Shown: one piece after another, positions 30,497 to 38,591 of the stretch
Layout: each line of letters starts with the position of its first letter
Position numbering within the stretch: position 1 is the first letter of the stretch
Source: Streptococcus mitis
GTDB taxonomy: Bacteria; Bacillota; Bacilli; Lactobacillales; Streptococcaceae
DNA length: 43,171 nt
Assembly: GCA_001914195.1 (NCBI GenBank)
Contig: MKYF01000015.1
Span: 1 to 43,171 of the forward strand
Direction: 5' to 3'
Made by a program: the position numbers and the translations under genes
Notes under the pieces: model-generated
Database searches by the model: none
Told to the model about the DNA's origin: nothing
Seen by the model: the letters and a program-made list of their open reading frames with translations, nothing else

Positions 30497-31426
30497 ATGG
30501 AAAAGATTATCATTACAGCAACTGCTGAAAGTATTGAACAAGTTGAACAACTGCTCGAAGCTGGCGTAGATCGTATCTATGTCGGTGAGAAAGATTTTGG
30601 CCTTCGTCTGCCAACAACCTTTAGTTATGACCAATTGCGTGAAATCGCTAATCTGGTTCATGATGCTGGTAAGGAATTGATCGTTGCGGTTAACGCCCTC
30701 ATGCACCAAGATATGATGGACCGTATCAAGCCTTTCTTAGACTTTTTGGAAGAAATCAAGACAGACTACATTACAATTGGGGATGCAGGTGTCTTTTATG
30801 TGGTCAATCGCGATGGTTATTCCTTTAAAACCATCTACGATGCTTCAACCATGGTAACAAGCAGTCGTCAGATTAACTTCTGGGGACAAAAGGCTGGCGC
30901 ATCTGAGGCTGTTTTGGCGCGTGAAATTCCATCGGCTGAACTCTTCAAAATGCCAGAGATTTTGGAAATTCCTGCTGAAGTTTTGGTTTACGGTGCCAGT
31001 GTCATCCATCATTCTAAACGTCCGCTCTTGCAAAACTACTATAACTTTACGCATATCGATGATGAAAAGACGCGTAAACGTGACCTCTTCTTGGCAGAGC
31101 CAAGTGACCCAGAGAGTCATTACTCTATCTTTGAAGACAATCATGGGACCCATATCTTTGCCAATAACGACCTTGATTTGATGACAAAATTGACAGAATT
31201 GGTGGAGCATGGCTTTACTCACTGGAAATTAGAAGGTCTCTATACACCTGGTCAGAACTTTGTCGAGATTGCAAAACTCTTTATCCAGGCACGTAGCTTG
31301 ATTCAAGAGGGTAACTTTAGCCATGACCAAGCCTTCTTGCTAGATGAAGAAGTACGTAAACTTCACCCTAAAAACCGTTTCCTTGATACAGGATTCTATG
31401 ACTACGATCCTGATATGGTTAAATAA
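30497..31426 (+). CDS. U32 family protein, YrrN/TrhP1-like (tRNA hydroxylation)
   Basis: A 309-residue protein of the U32 'peptidase' family, with EQLLEAGVDRIYVGEKDFGLRLP at the start, VAVNALMHQD, and LYGASVIHHSKRPLLQNYY-type central sequence. Its length matches the short member (YrrN, TrhP1) of the Bacillus TrhP1–TrhP2 pair. Proteins of that group take part in forming 5-hydroxyuridine at tRNA wobble positions. The longer partner is not in this window, so the function is inferred. The in-frame TTG at 30470 lies before the −10 box and cannot be the start. A strong terminator follows. Confidence 0.83.
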   Translation: MEKIIITATAESIEQVEQLLEAGVDRIYVGEKDFGLRLPTTFSYDQLREIANLVHDAGKELIVAVNALMHQDMMDRIKPFLDFLEEIKTDYITIGDAGVFYVVNRDGYSFKTIYDASTMVTSSRQINFWGQKAGASEAVLAREIPSAELFKMPEILEIPAEVLVYGASVIHHSKRPLLQNYYNFTHIDDEKTRKRDLFLAEPSDPESHYSIFEDNHGTHIFANNDLDLMTKLTELVEHGFTHWKLEGLYTPGQNFVEIAKLFIQARSLIQEGNFSHDQAFLLDEEVRKLHPKNRFLDTGFYDYDPDMVK

Positions 31427-31439
31427 AGTAAATGATTCG

Positions 31440-31480
31440 TTGAGAGAAGGAAGATGCAAACATTTCTTCTCTCAATTTTT
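31440..31480 (+). terminator. Terminator of the U32 gene
   Basis: TTGAGAGAAGGAA (31440–31452) pairs with TTTCTTCTCTCAA (31463–31475), one G·U, then TTTTT. Confidence 0.88.
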
Positions 31481-31607
31481 CTTATTGTCCAATATTTTCA
31501 AAAAATCAGTAGGCTAGGATGCTCTGTTTACTGGGAATTTTAAGACAAGTAGTGTTCTTGAGTTTGAAAATTATCCTATGTTTGCAGGTGCCAAATGGCC
31601 CTTTTTT

Positions 31608-31616
31608 TGGTATAAT
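31608..31616 (+). promoter_or_regulatory. Extended −10 promoter of dinG
   Basis: TGG plus TATAAT (31611–31616). ATG 31625 follows after 8 nt, so the transcript is predicted to be leaderless. A second TATAAT overlaps the start codon (31621–31626). Confidence 0.7.
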
Positions 31617-31624
31617 TTTTTATA

Positions 31625-34075
31625 ATGAAAACGATTGGTAATCGCTATGTTGTGGTGGATTTAGAGGCAACTAGCACAGGTAGTAAGGCTAAAATTATCC
31701 AAGTGGGAATTGTCGTGATTGAGGACGGAAAAATCGTCGATCACTATACGACGGATGTCAATCCACATGAACCCTTAGATGCTCATATCAAAGAACTGAC
31801 AGGGCTAACTGACAAACGTCTGGCGCAAGCACCTGATTTTTCGCAAGTTGCTAGAAAAATCTTTGACTTGGTGGAGGATGGGATTTTTGTAGCCCACAAT
31901 GTTCAGTTTGATGCCAATCTCTTGGCGGAAAATTTATTTTTTGAAGGCTATGAACTAAGAAATCCTCGTGTTGACACGGTCGAATTGGCTCAAGTCTTTT
32001 TCCCTAAACTGGAAAAATATAGCTTGCCTATTTTGTGCCGGGAATTAGGAATTCCTCTAAAACACGCTCATACAGCCCTTTCAGATGCCCAAGCTACTGC
32101 GGAATTACTCTTATTTCTACGGGAAAAGATGGCCCAGCTTCCTAAAGGTCTCTTGGAACGCTTGCTGGAAATGGCTGACGCCCTCCTATATGAGTCCTAC
32201 CTGGTTATTGAAGAAATTTATCGAAGTCAATCTATCCTGAGTTCACCAGACTTGGTCGAAGTTCAAGGACTATATTTCAAGAAACTTGCAGCTCCCAATG
32301 AGCCACGAAAACTATCTCAAGATTTTTCTAAAAATATTTCTCTGTTGAATCTTGAAGTGAGGGAGGAGCAAGAAAATTTTGCTAAAGAGGTTGGCTTGCT
32401 ATTGAAAGATGAGCCTGTATCATTAATTCAAGCGCCGACTGGGATTGGAAAAACTTATGGCTATCTCTTACCCGCTTTGTCCCAAGTAAAAGAGCGTCAG
32501 ATTGTTCTTAGCGTTCCGACAAAGATTCTTCAAAATCAAATCATGGAAGAAGAAGGTAAACGTCTCAAGGAAGTGTTCCATATAGATATTCATAGTTTAA
32601 AGGGACCACACAATTATCTGAAGTTGGATGCCTTTTATCGTTCCTTGCAGGAAAATGATGAAAATCGCTTATTTAGACGCTTTAAAATGCAACTCTTGGT
32701 CTGGCTGACTGAGACAGAGACAGGAGATTTGGATGAAATTGGGCAACTCTACCGTTATCAACATTTTCTGACAGATCTTCGTCATGACGGGAATTTATCA
32801 TCTCAAAGCTTATTTATAACGGAAGATTTTTGGAAACGTAGTCAAGAAAGGGCACAAACCTGCAAGCTTTTAGTGACCAATCATGCCTATCTTGTAACCA
32901 GACTTGAAGATAATCCTGAATTTGTCAGTGACCGTTTATTGATTATTGATGAAGTTCAAAAGATTTTGTTAGCTCTAGAAAATCTGCTTCAAGAGACCTA
33001 CGATATCCAGTCTATTGTCGATTTGCTTGATAAGGCTTTACTGGAGGAGCAAAATAAGGTCCAGCAACGAATACTAGAAAGTATTCGCTTTGAGTGCCTC
33101 TACTTGATAGAACAATTTCAGTCTGGAAAATCTAGGAAAAATATCTTGGATTCTCTGACCAATCTCCATCAGTATTTTTCAGAATTAGAGGTAGAAGGCT
33201 TTGAGGAGCTGGTTCGCTATTTTACAGCTGACCGAGATTACTGGCTTGAAGCAATTGAAACGAGTCAAAAGAAAGTTCAAATTTCTTCTACGAAATCAGG
33301 ACGTATTCTCCTATCTTCTTTACTTCCTGAGAGTTGCCAAGTCTTGGGAGTATCGGCTACTCTTGAGATTAGTCAGAGGGTTTCTTTGGCAGACCTTTTA
33401 GGCTATCCTGAAGCTAAATTTGTCAAGGTTGAAGCTGGTAAAAAACAGGATCAAGAAGTGGTCTTGGTCAAAGATTTCCCCTTGGTAACAGAAACCTCCT
33501 TAGAAGTTTACGCCAAAGAGGTAGCTGCTTTACTAGTGGAAATTCAAGCTTTCCAGCAACCGATTTTGGTTCTCTTTACCGCTAAAGACATGCTTCTAGC
33601 AGTATCGGATTTACTTCCAGTTAGTCACTTGGCCCAGTATAAAAATGGGGATGTTCATCAGCTAAAGAAACGCTTTGAAAAAGGAGAACAACAAATTTTG
33701 CTTGGTGCAGCAAGTTTCTGGGAGGGAGTTGATTTTTCAAGTCATCCTTTTGTGATTCAAGTAGTACCAAGACTTCCTTTCCAAAATCCCCAAGAGCCCT
33801 TGACGAAAAAGATTAATCAGGAACTAATTCAAGAAGGGAAAAATGCCTTTTATGATTATCAATTGCCAATGGCCATTATTCGTTTAAAACAGGCTTTGGG
33901 AAGAAGTATGAGACGCGAACACCAATGTTCTTTAACCCTCATTCTGGATAGAAGAATCGTCGGAAAGCGATATGGCAAACAGATAGTAGCATCTCTAGCA
34001 AAAGAAGCGACTGTTAATACCGTCTCTCGATCCGAAGTTGATAAGGCTATTGATAAATTTTTAAATGAACTTTGA
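31625..34075 (+). CDS. dinG: DinG-family helicase with N-terminal DEDD exonuclease domain
   Basis: An 816-residue fusion typical of Firmicute DinG. Residues about 5–165 are a DEDDh 3'–5' exonuclease: VDLEAT (D12, E14), HNVQFD and HTALSDA. The helicase part has Walker A APTGIGKT (about 270–277), a DEVQ box (442–445) and late motifs GRSMRREH. Iron–sulfur cluster cysteines, as in E. coli DinG, are not obvious. The expected role is DNA repair or clearing of DNA structures. rodA starts 36 nt after the stop, possibly cotranscribed. Confidence 0.92.
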   Translation: MKTIGNRYVVVDLEATSTGSKAKIIQVGIVVIEDGKIVDHYTTDVNPHEPLDAHIKELTGLTDKRLAQAPDFSQVARKIFDLVEDGIFVAHNVQFDANLLAENLFFEGYELRNPRVDTVELAQVFFPKLEKYSLPILCRELGIPLKHAHTALSDAQATAELLLFLREKMAQLPKGLLERLLEMADALLYESYLVIEEIYRSQSILSSPDLVEVQGLYFKKLAAPNEPRKLSQDFSKNISLLNLEVREEQENFAKEVGLLLKDEPVSLIQAPTGIGKTYGYLLPALSQVKERQIVLSVPTKILQNQIMEEEGKRLKEVFHIDIHSLKGPHNYLKLDAFYRSLQENDENRLFRRFKMQLLVWLTETETGDLDEIGQLYRYQHFLTDLRHDGNLSSQSLFITEDFWKRSQERAQTCKLLVTNHAYLVTRLEDNPEFVSDRLLIIDEVQKILLALENLLQETYDIQSIVDLLDKALLEEQNKVQQRILESIRFECLYLIEQFQSGKSRKNILDSLTNLHQYFSELEVEGFEELVRYFTADRDYWLEAIETSQKKVQISSTKSGRILLSSLLPESCQVLGVSATLEISQRVSLADLLGYPEAKFVKVEAGKKQDQEVVLVKDFPLVTETSLEVYAKEVAALLVEIQAFQQPILVLFTAKDMLLAVSDLLPVSHLAQYKNGDVHQLKKRFEKGEQQILLGAASFWEGVDFSSHPFVIQVVPRLPFQNPQEPLTKKINQELIQEGKNAFYDYQLPMAIIRLKQALGRSMRREHQCSLTLILDRRIVGKRYGKQIVASLAKEATVNTVSRSEVDKAIDKFLNEL

Positions 34076-34111
34076 TAAATAGTATTGTATGAAAGTATAA
34101 GGTTAGTATAT

Positions 34112-35335
34112 ATGAAACGTTCTCTCGACTCTAGAGTCGATTATAGTTTGCTCTTGCCAGTATTTTTTCTACTGGTCATCGGTGTGGTGGCTATCTATAT
34201 AGCCGTTAGTCATGATTATCCAAATAATATTCTGCCCATTTTAGGGCAGCAGGTCGCCTGGATTGCCTTGGGGCTTGTGATTGGTTTTATCGTCATGCTC
34301 TTTAATACAGAATTTCTTTGGAAAGTGACCCCCTTTCTATATATTTTAGGCTTGGGACTTATGATTTTGCCGATTGTCTTTTATAATCCAAGCTTAGTTG
34401 CATCAACGGGTGCCAAAAACTGGGTATCGGTAAATGGTGTTACCTTGTTCCAGCCGTCAGAATTTATGAAGATATCCTATATCCTCATGTTGGCTCGTGT
34501 GATTGTCCAGTTTACCAAAAAACATAAGGAATGGAGACGCACAGTTCCGCTGGACTTCTTGTTGATTTTCTGGATGATTCTCTTTACCATTCCAGTCCTA
34601 GTTCTTTTGGCACTTCAGAGTGACTTAGGGACGGCTTTGGTTTTTGTAGCCATTTTCTCAGGAATCGTCTTGCTATCAGGAGTTTCTTGGAAAATTATTA
34701 TCCCAGTATTTGTGACTGCTGTAACAGGAATTGCTGGTTTCTTAGCTATTTTTATCAGCAAGGACGGCCGGGCTTTTCTCCATCAATTGGGAATGCCGAC
34801 TTACCAAATCAACCGTATTTTGGCTTGGCTTAATCCTTTTGATTTTGCTCAAACAACGACCTATCAGCAGGCTCAAGGGCAGATTGCCATTGGGAGTGGT
34901 GGCTTATTTGGTCAGGGATTTAATGCTTCTAATCTGCTTATTCCAGTTCGTGAGTCAGATATGATTTTCACGGTCATTGCAGAAGATTTTGGCTTTATTG
35001 GCTCTGTCCTTGTTATTGCCCTTTATCTCATGTTGATTTATCGTATGTTGAAGATTACTCTTAAATCAAATAATCAGTTCTACACCTATATTTCCACAGG
35101 TTTGATTATGATGTTGCTCTTCCATATCTTTGAGAATATCGGTGCCGTGACAGGCTTGCTTCCTTTGACTGGGATTCCCTTGCCGTTCATTTCTCAAGGG
35201 GGGTCGGCTATTATCAGTAATCTGATTGGTGTGGGCTTACTTTTATCGATGAGTTATCAAACCAATCTAGCTGAAGAAAAGAGTGGAAAAGTCCGATTCA
35301 AGCGGAAAAAGGTTGTATTAAAACGAATCAAATAA
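34112..35335 (+). CDS. rodA: SEDS peptidoglycan glycosyltransferase RodA
   Basis: A 407-residue membrane protein with about ten transmembrane helices that polymerises lipid II for peripheral wall growth together with a class B PBP. SEDS signatures are TGAKNWVSVNGVTLFQPSEFMK, LQSDLGTALV and GIPLPFISQGGSA. The essential Asp is D283 in RESDMIF, followed by IAEDFGFIG. The gyrB-side context and 407-residue length point to RodA rather than FtsW. ATG 34112 has AAGG about 10 nt upstream; an in-frame ATG at 34085 would add nine residues of poor fit. Confidence 0.93.
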   Translation: MKRSLDSRVDYSLLLPVFFLLVIGVVAIYIAVSHDYPNNILPILGQQVAWIALGLVIGFIVMLFNTEFLWKVTPFLYILGLGLMILPIVFYNPSLVASTGAKNWVSVNGVTLFQPSEFMKISYILMLARVIVQFTKKHKEWRRTVPLDFLLIFWMILFTIPVLVLLALQSDLGTALVFVAIFSGIVLLSGVSWKIIIPVFVTAVTGIAGFLAIFISKDGRAFLHQLGMPTYQINRILAWLNPFDFAQTTTYQQAQGQIAIGSGGLFGQGFNASNLLIPVRESDMIFTVIAEDFGFIGSVLVIALYLMLIYRMLKITLKSNNQFYTYISTGLIMMLLFHIFENIGAVTGLLPLTGIPLPFISQGGSAIISNLIGVGLLLSMSYQTNLAEEKSGKVRFKRKKVVLKRIK

Positions 35336-35345
35336 GGAGAAAATC

Positions 35346-35900
35346 ATGGTTAAAGTAGCCGTTATGTTAGCTCAGGGCTTTGAAGAAATTGAAGCTTTGA
35401 CAGTTGTGGATGTTTTGCGTCGTGCAAATATTACTTGTGATATGGTAGGATTTGAAGAGCAAGTGACAGGCTCGCACGCAATCCAAGTAAGAGCAGATCG
35501 TGTCTTTGAGGGTGATTTATCAGACTATGACATGATTGTCCTTCCTGGAGGGATGCCTGGTTCTGCACATTTGCGTGACAATCAGGCCTTAATTCAAGAA
35601 TTGCAAAATTTCGAGCAAGAAGGGAAGAAACTGGCGGCCATTTGTGCAGCGCCAATTGCCCTCAATCAAGCAGGAGTATTGAAAAACAAGAAGTTTACTT
35701 GCTATGATGGCGTTCAAGAGCAAATTCTTGATGGTCACTATGTCAAAGAAACAGTAGTGGTAGATGGTCATTTGACAACCAGTCGAGGCCCCTCAACAGC
35801 CCTTGCCTTTGCCTACGAGTTGGTAGAGCAATTAGGAGGAGACGCAGAGAGTTTACGAACTGGAATGCTCTATCGAGATGTCTTTGGTAAAAATCAATAA
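35346..35900 (+). CDS. DJ-1/PfpI (ThiJ) family protein
   Basis: A 184-residue protein of the DJ-1/YajL branch. The conserved Glu16 (GFEEIE) and nucleophilic Cys100 (AAICAAPIAL) are both present, together with VLPGGMPGSAHLRDN. Family members act as chaperones, glyoxalases or protein-protecting enzymes; older labels as a thiazole synthesis enzyme are probably wrong. AAGGAGAAAATC precedes ATG 35346, 10 nt after the rodA stop. A short hairpin and T-run follow. Confidence 0.88.
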   Translation: MVKVAVMLAQGFEEIEALTVVDVLRRANITCDMVGFEEQVTGSHAIQVRADRVFEGDLSDYDMIVLPGGMPGSAHLRDNQALIQELQNFEQEGKKLAAICAAPIALNQAGVLKNKKFTCYDGVQEQILDGHYVKETVVVDGHLTTSRGPSTALAFAYELVEQLGGDAESLRTGMLYRDVFGKNQ

Positions 35901-35903
35901 AAT

Positions 35904-35926
35904 GGGAGTTAACCTCTCGTTTTTTT
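35904..35926 (+). terminator. Short terminator after the DJ-1 gene
   Basis: GGGAG (35904–35908) pairs with CTCTC (35914–35918), one G·U, followed by GTTTTTTT. The stem is weak but the T-run is good. Confidence 0.6.
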
Positions 35927-35969
35927 ATGTGGAAAACTCAGGGAAATCATCGCTTTTTTAACGAAAAAA

Positions 35970-35978
35970 TGGTATAAT
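35970..35978 (+). promoter_or_regulatory. Extended −10 promoter of the HAD–gyrB transcript
   Basis: TGG plus TATAAT (35973–35978). The predicted start near 35985 is next to ATG 35986. Confidence 0.75.
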
Positions 35979-35985
35979 GAAAGCT

Positions 35986-36549
35986 ATGAAATATCACGAT
36001 TACATCTGGGATTTAGGTGGAACTTTACTGGATAATTATGAAACTTCAACAGCTGCATTTGTTGAAACATTGGCACTGTATGGCATCACACAAGACCATG
36101 ACAGTGTCTATCAGGCTTTAAAGGTTTCTACTAATTTTGCGATTGAGACTTTCGCTCCCAACTTAGAGAATTTTTTAGAAAAGTATAAGGAAAATGAAGC
36201 CAGAGAGCTTGAACACCCGATTTTATTTGAAGGAGTTTCTGACTTATTGGAGGACATTTCAAATCAAGGTGGGCGTCATTTCTTGGTCTCTCATCGAAAT
36301 GATCAGGTCTTGGAAATTTTAGAAAAAACTTCTATAGCAGTCTACTTTACAGAAGTGGTGACCTCTAGCTCAGGTTTTAAGAGAAAGCCAAATCCTGAGT
36401 CTATGATTTATTTAAGAGAAAAGTATCAAATTAGCTCAGGGCTTGTCATTGGTGATCGACCGATTGATATCGAAGCAGGGCAAGCTGCAGGATTGGATAC
36501 CCACTTGTTTACCAGTATCGTGAATTTAAGACAAGTATTAGACATGTAA
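35986..36549 (+). CDS. HAD-superfamily hydrolase with DLGGT motif I
   Basis: A 187-residue HAD protein with a helical cap (residues about 15–80). Motif I is WDLGGTLLD: the nucleophile Asp9 is present, but the usual second Asp is Gly11. Motif II SHR, a Lys in KRKPNPE and motif IV GDRPIDIEAG are present. Several HAD phosphatases with DLG-type motif I are known to be active, so it need not be dead. The substrate is unknown. The in-frame ATG at 35977 overlaps the −10 box, so ATG 35986 is chosen; a leaderless mRNA is predicted. gyrB starts 14 nt downstream. Confidence 0.87.
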   Translation: MKYHDYIWDLGGTLLDNYETSTAAFVETLALYGITQDHDSVYQALKVSTNFAIETFAPNLENFLEKYKENEARELEHPILFEGVSDLLEDISNQGGRHFLVSHRNDQVLEILEKTSIAVYFTEVVTSSSGFKRKPNPESMIYLREKYQISSGLVIGDRPIDIEAGQAAGLDTHLFTSIVNLRQVLDM

Positions 36550-36563
36550 GAAAAAGGAATAAG

Positions 36564-38510
36564 ATGACAGAAGAAATCAAAAATCTGCAGGCACAGGATT
36601 ATGATGCCAGTCAAATTCAAGTTTTAGAGGGCCTAGAGGCTGTTCGTATGCGTCCAGGGATGTATATCGGGTCAACCTCAAAAGAAGGTCTTCACCATCT
36701 AGTCTGGGAAATTGTTGATAACTCAATTGACGAGGCCTTGGCAGGATTTGCCAGCCATATTCAAGTCTTTATTGAGCCAGATGATTCGATTACTGTTGTC
36801 GATGATGGACGTGGTATCCCCGTCGATATTCAGGAAAAAACAGGTCGACCTGCCGTTGAGACTGTCTTTACTGTTCTTCACGCTGGAGGAAAGTTTGGCG
36901 GTGGCGGATATAAGGTCTCAGGTGGTCTTCACGGAGTAGGGTCCTCAGTTGTTAACGCCCTTTCAACTCAATTAGACGTTCATGTCCACAAAAATGGTAA
37001 GATTCATTACCAAGAATACCGTCGTGGTCATGTTGTCGCAGATCTTGAGGTGGTTGGAGATACGGATAAAACAGGAACAACAGTTCACTTCACACCAGAT
37101 CCAGAAATTTTCACTGAAACAACAACCTTTGATTTTGATAAATTAAATAAACGGATTCAAGAGTTGGCCTTTCTAAATCGTGGTCTTCAAATCTCCATCA
37201 CAGATAAGCGTGAGGGGTTAGAACAAACTAAGCATTACCACTATGAAGGTGGGATTGCTAGTTACGTTGAATATATCAACGAAAACAAGGATGTTATCTT
37301 TGATACACCAATCTACACAGATGGTGAGATGGATGATATCACAGTTGAAGTAGCCATGCAGTATACAACGGGTTACCATGAAAATGTCATGAGTTTCGCC
37401 AATAATATTCATACCCATGAAGGTGGAACGCATGAACAAGGTTTCCGTACAGCCTTGACTCGTGTTATCAACGATTATGCTCGTAAAAATAAGTTACTGA
37501 AAGACAATGAAGACAACTTAACAGGGGAAGATGTCCGCGAAGGCTTAACTGCAGTTATCTCAGTTAAACACCCAAATCCACAGTTTGAAGGACAAACCAA
37601 GACCAAACTGGGGAATAGCGAAGTGGTCAAGATTACCAATCGCCTCTTCAGTGATGCCTTCTCCGATTTCCTCATGGAAAATCCACAGATTGCCAAACGT
37701 ATCGTGGAAAAAGGGATTTTAGCTGCTAAGGCTCGTGTGGCTGCCAAGCGTGCGCGTGAAGTCACTCGTAAAAAATCTGGTTTGGAAATTTCCAACCTTC
37801 CAGGGAAACTAGCAGACTGTTCTTCTAACAATCCTGCTGAAACAGAACTCTTCATCGTAGAAGGAGACTCAGCTGGTGGATCAGCCAAATCGGGTCGTAA
37901 CCGTGAATTTCAGGCAATTCTTCCAATCCGCGGTAAGATTTTGAACGTTGAAAAGGCAAGTATGGATAAGATTCTAGCTAACGAAGAAATTCGTAGTCTT
38001 TTCACAGCGATGGGAACAGGATTTGGGGCAGAATTCGATGTTTCAAAAGCTCGTTACCAAAAACTCGTTTTGATGACCGATGCCGATGTCGATGGAGCCC
38101 ACATTCGTACCCTTCTTTTAACCTTGATTTATCGTTATATGAAACCAATCCTAGAAGCTGGTTATGTTTATATCGCCCAACCACCAATCTATGGTGTCAA
38201 GGTTGGAAGCGAGATTAAAGAATACATCCAGCCAGGTGCAGATCAAGAAATCAAACTCCAAGAGGCCTTGGCCCGCCACAGTGAAGGACGTGCCAAACCA
38301 ACCATTCAGCGTTATAAAGGTCTGGGTGAAATGGATGACCACCAATTGTGGGAAACAACCATGGATCCGGAACATCGCTTGATGGCCAGAGTTTCTGTGG
38401 ATGATGCTGCAGAAGCAGATAAAATCTTTGATATGTTGATGGGGGATAGAGTAGAGCCTCGTCGTGAGTTTATCGAAGAAAATGCCGTCTATAGTACACT
38501 TGATGTCTAA
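36564..38510 (+). CDS. gyrB: DNA gyrase subunit B
   Basis: A 648-residue ATPase subunit of DNA gyrase. The GHKL ATPase domain has VRMRPGMYIGST, DNSIDEALAGFA, DDGRGIPV and GGLHGVGSSVVNALS. The transducer domain follows. The TOPRIM part has EGDSAGGSAKSGRNREFQAI-type sequence and DADVDGAHI. The length and start fit streptococcal GyrB. It is the target of aminocoumarins, and mutations in its TOPRIM part can affect quinolone response in the genus. AAAAGGAATAAG precedes the ATG. No strong terminator separates it from ezrA. Confidence 0.97.
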   Translation: MTEEIKNLQAQDYDASQIQVLEGLEAVRMRPGMYIGSTSKEGLHHLVWEIVDNSIDEALAGFASHIQVFIEPDDSITVVDDGRGIPVDIQEKTGRPAVETVFTVLHAGGKFGGGGYKVSGGLHGVGSSVVNALSTQLDVHVHKNGKIHYQEYRRGHVVADLEVVGDTDKTGTTVHFTPDPEIFTETTTFDFDKLNKRIQELAFLNRGLQISITDKREGLEQTKHYHYEGGIASYVEYINENKDVIFDTPIYTDGEMDDITVEVAMQYTTGYHENVMSFANNIHTHEGGTHEQGFRTALTRVINDYARKNKLLKDNEDNLTGEDVREGLTAVISVKHPNPQFEGQTKTKLGNSEVVKITNRLFSDAFSDFLMENPQIAKRIVEKGILAAKARVAAKRAREVTRKKSGLEISNLPGKLADCSSNNPAETELFIVEGDSAGGSAKSGRNREFQAILPIRGKILNVEKASMDKILANEEIRSLFTAMGTGFGAEFDVSKARYQKLVLMTDADVDGAHIRTLLLTLIYRYMKPILEAGYVYIAQPPIYGVKVGSEIKEYIQPGADQEIKLQEALARHSEGRAKPTIQRYKGLGEMDDHQLWETTMDPEHRLMARVSVDDAAEADKIFDMLMGDRVEPRREFIEENAVYSTLDV

Positions 38511-38547
38511 AAAATCGGGAGAAGTAGTTCCCTTGGTCTAAAAAATA

Positions 38548-38556
38548 TGATATAAT
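38548..38556 (+). promoter_or_regulatory. Extended −10 promoter of ezrA
   Basis: TGA plus TATAAT (38551–38556). The start near 38563 leaves a leader of about 28 nt with AAAGGAG before ATG 38592. Confidence 0.75.
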
Positions 38557-38591
38557 CATTACGATTGTTTCAAGTAAAAAAGGAGTTTAAT

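Noticed and set aside
31481..31610. Possible gene remnant between the U32 gene and dinG
   Set aside because: Translations in all frames gave no protein-like segment; only the dinG promoter is supported.
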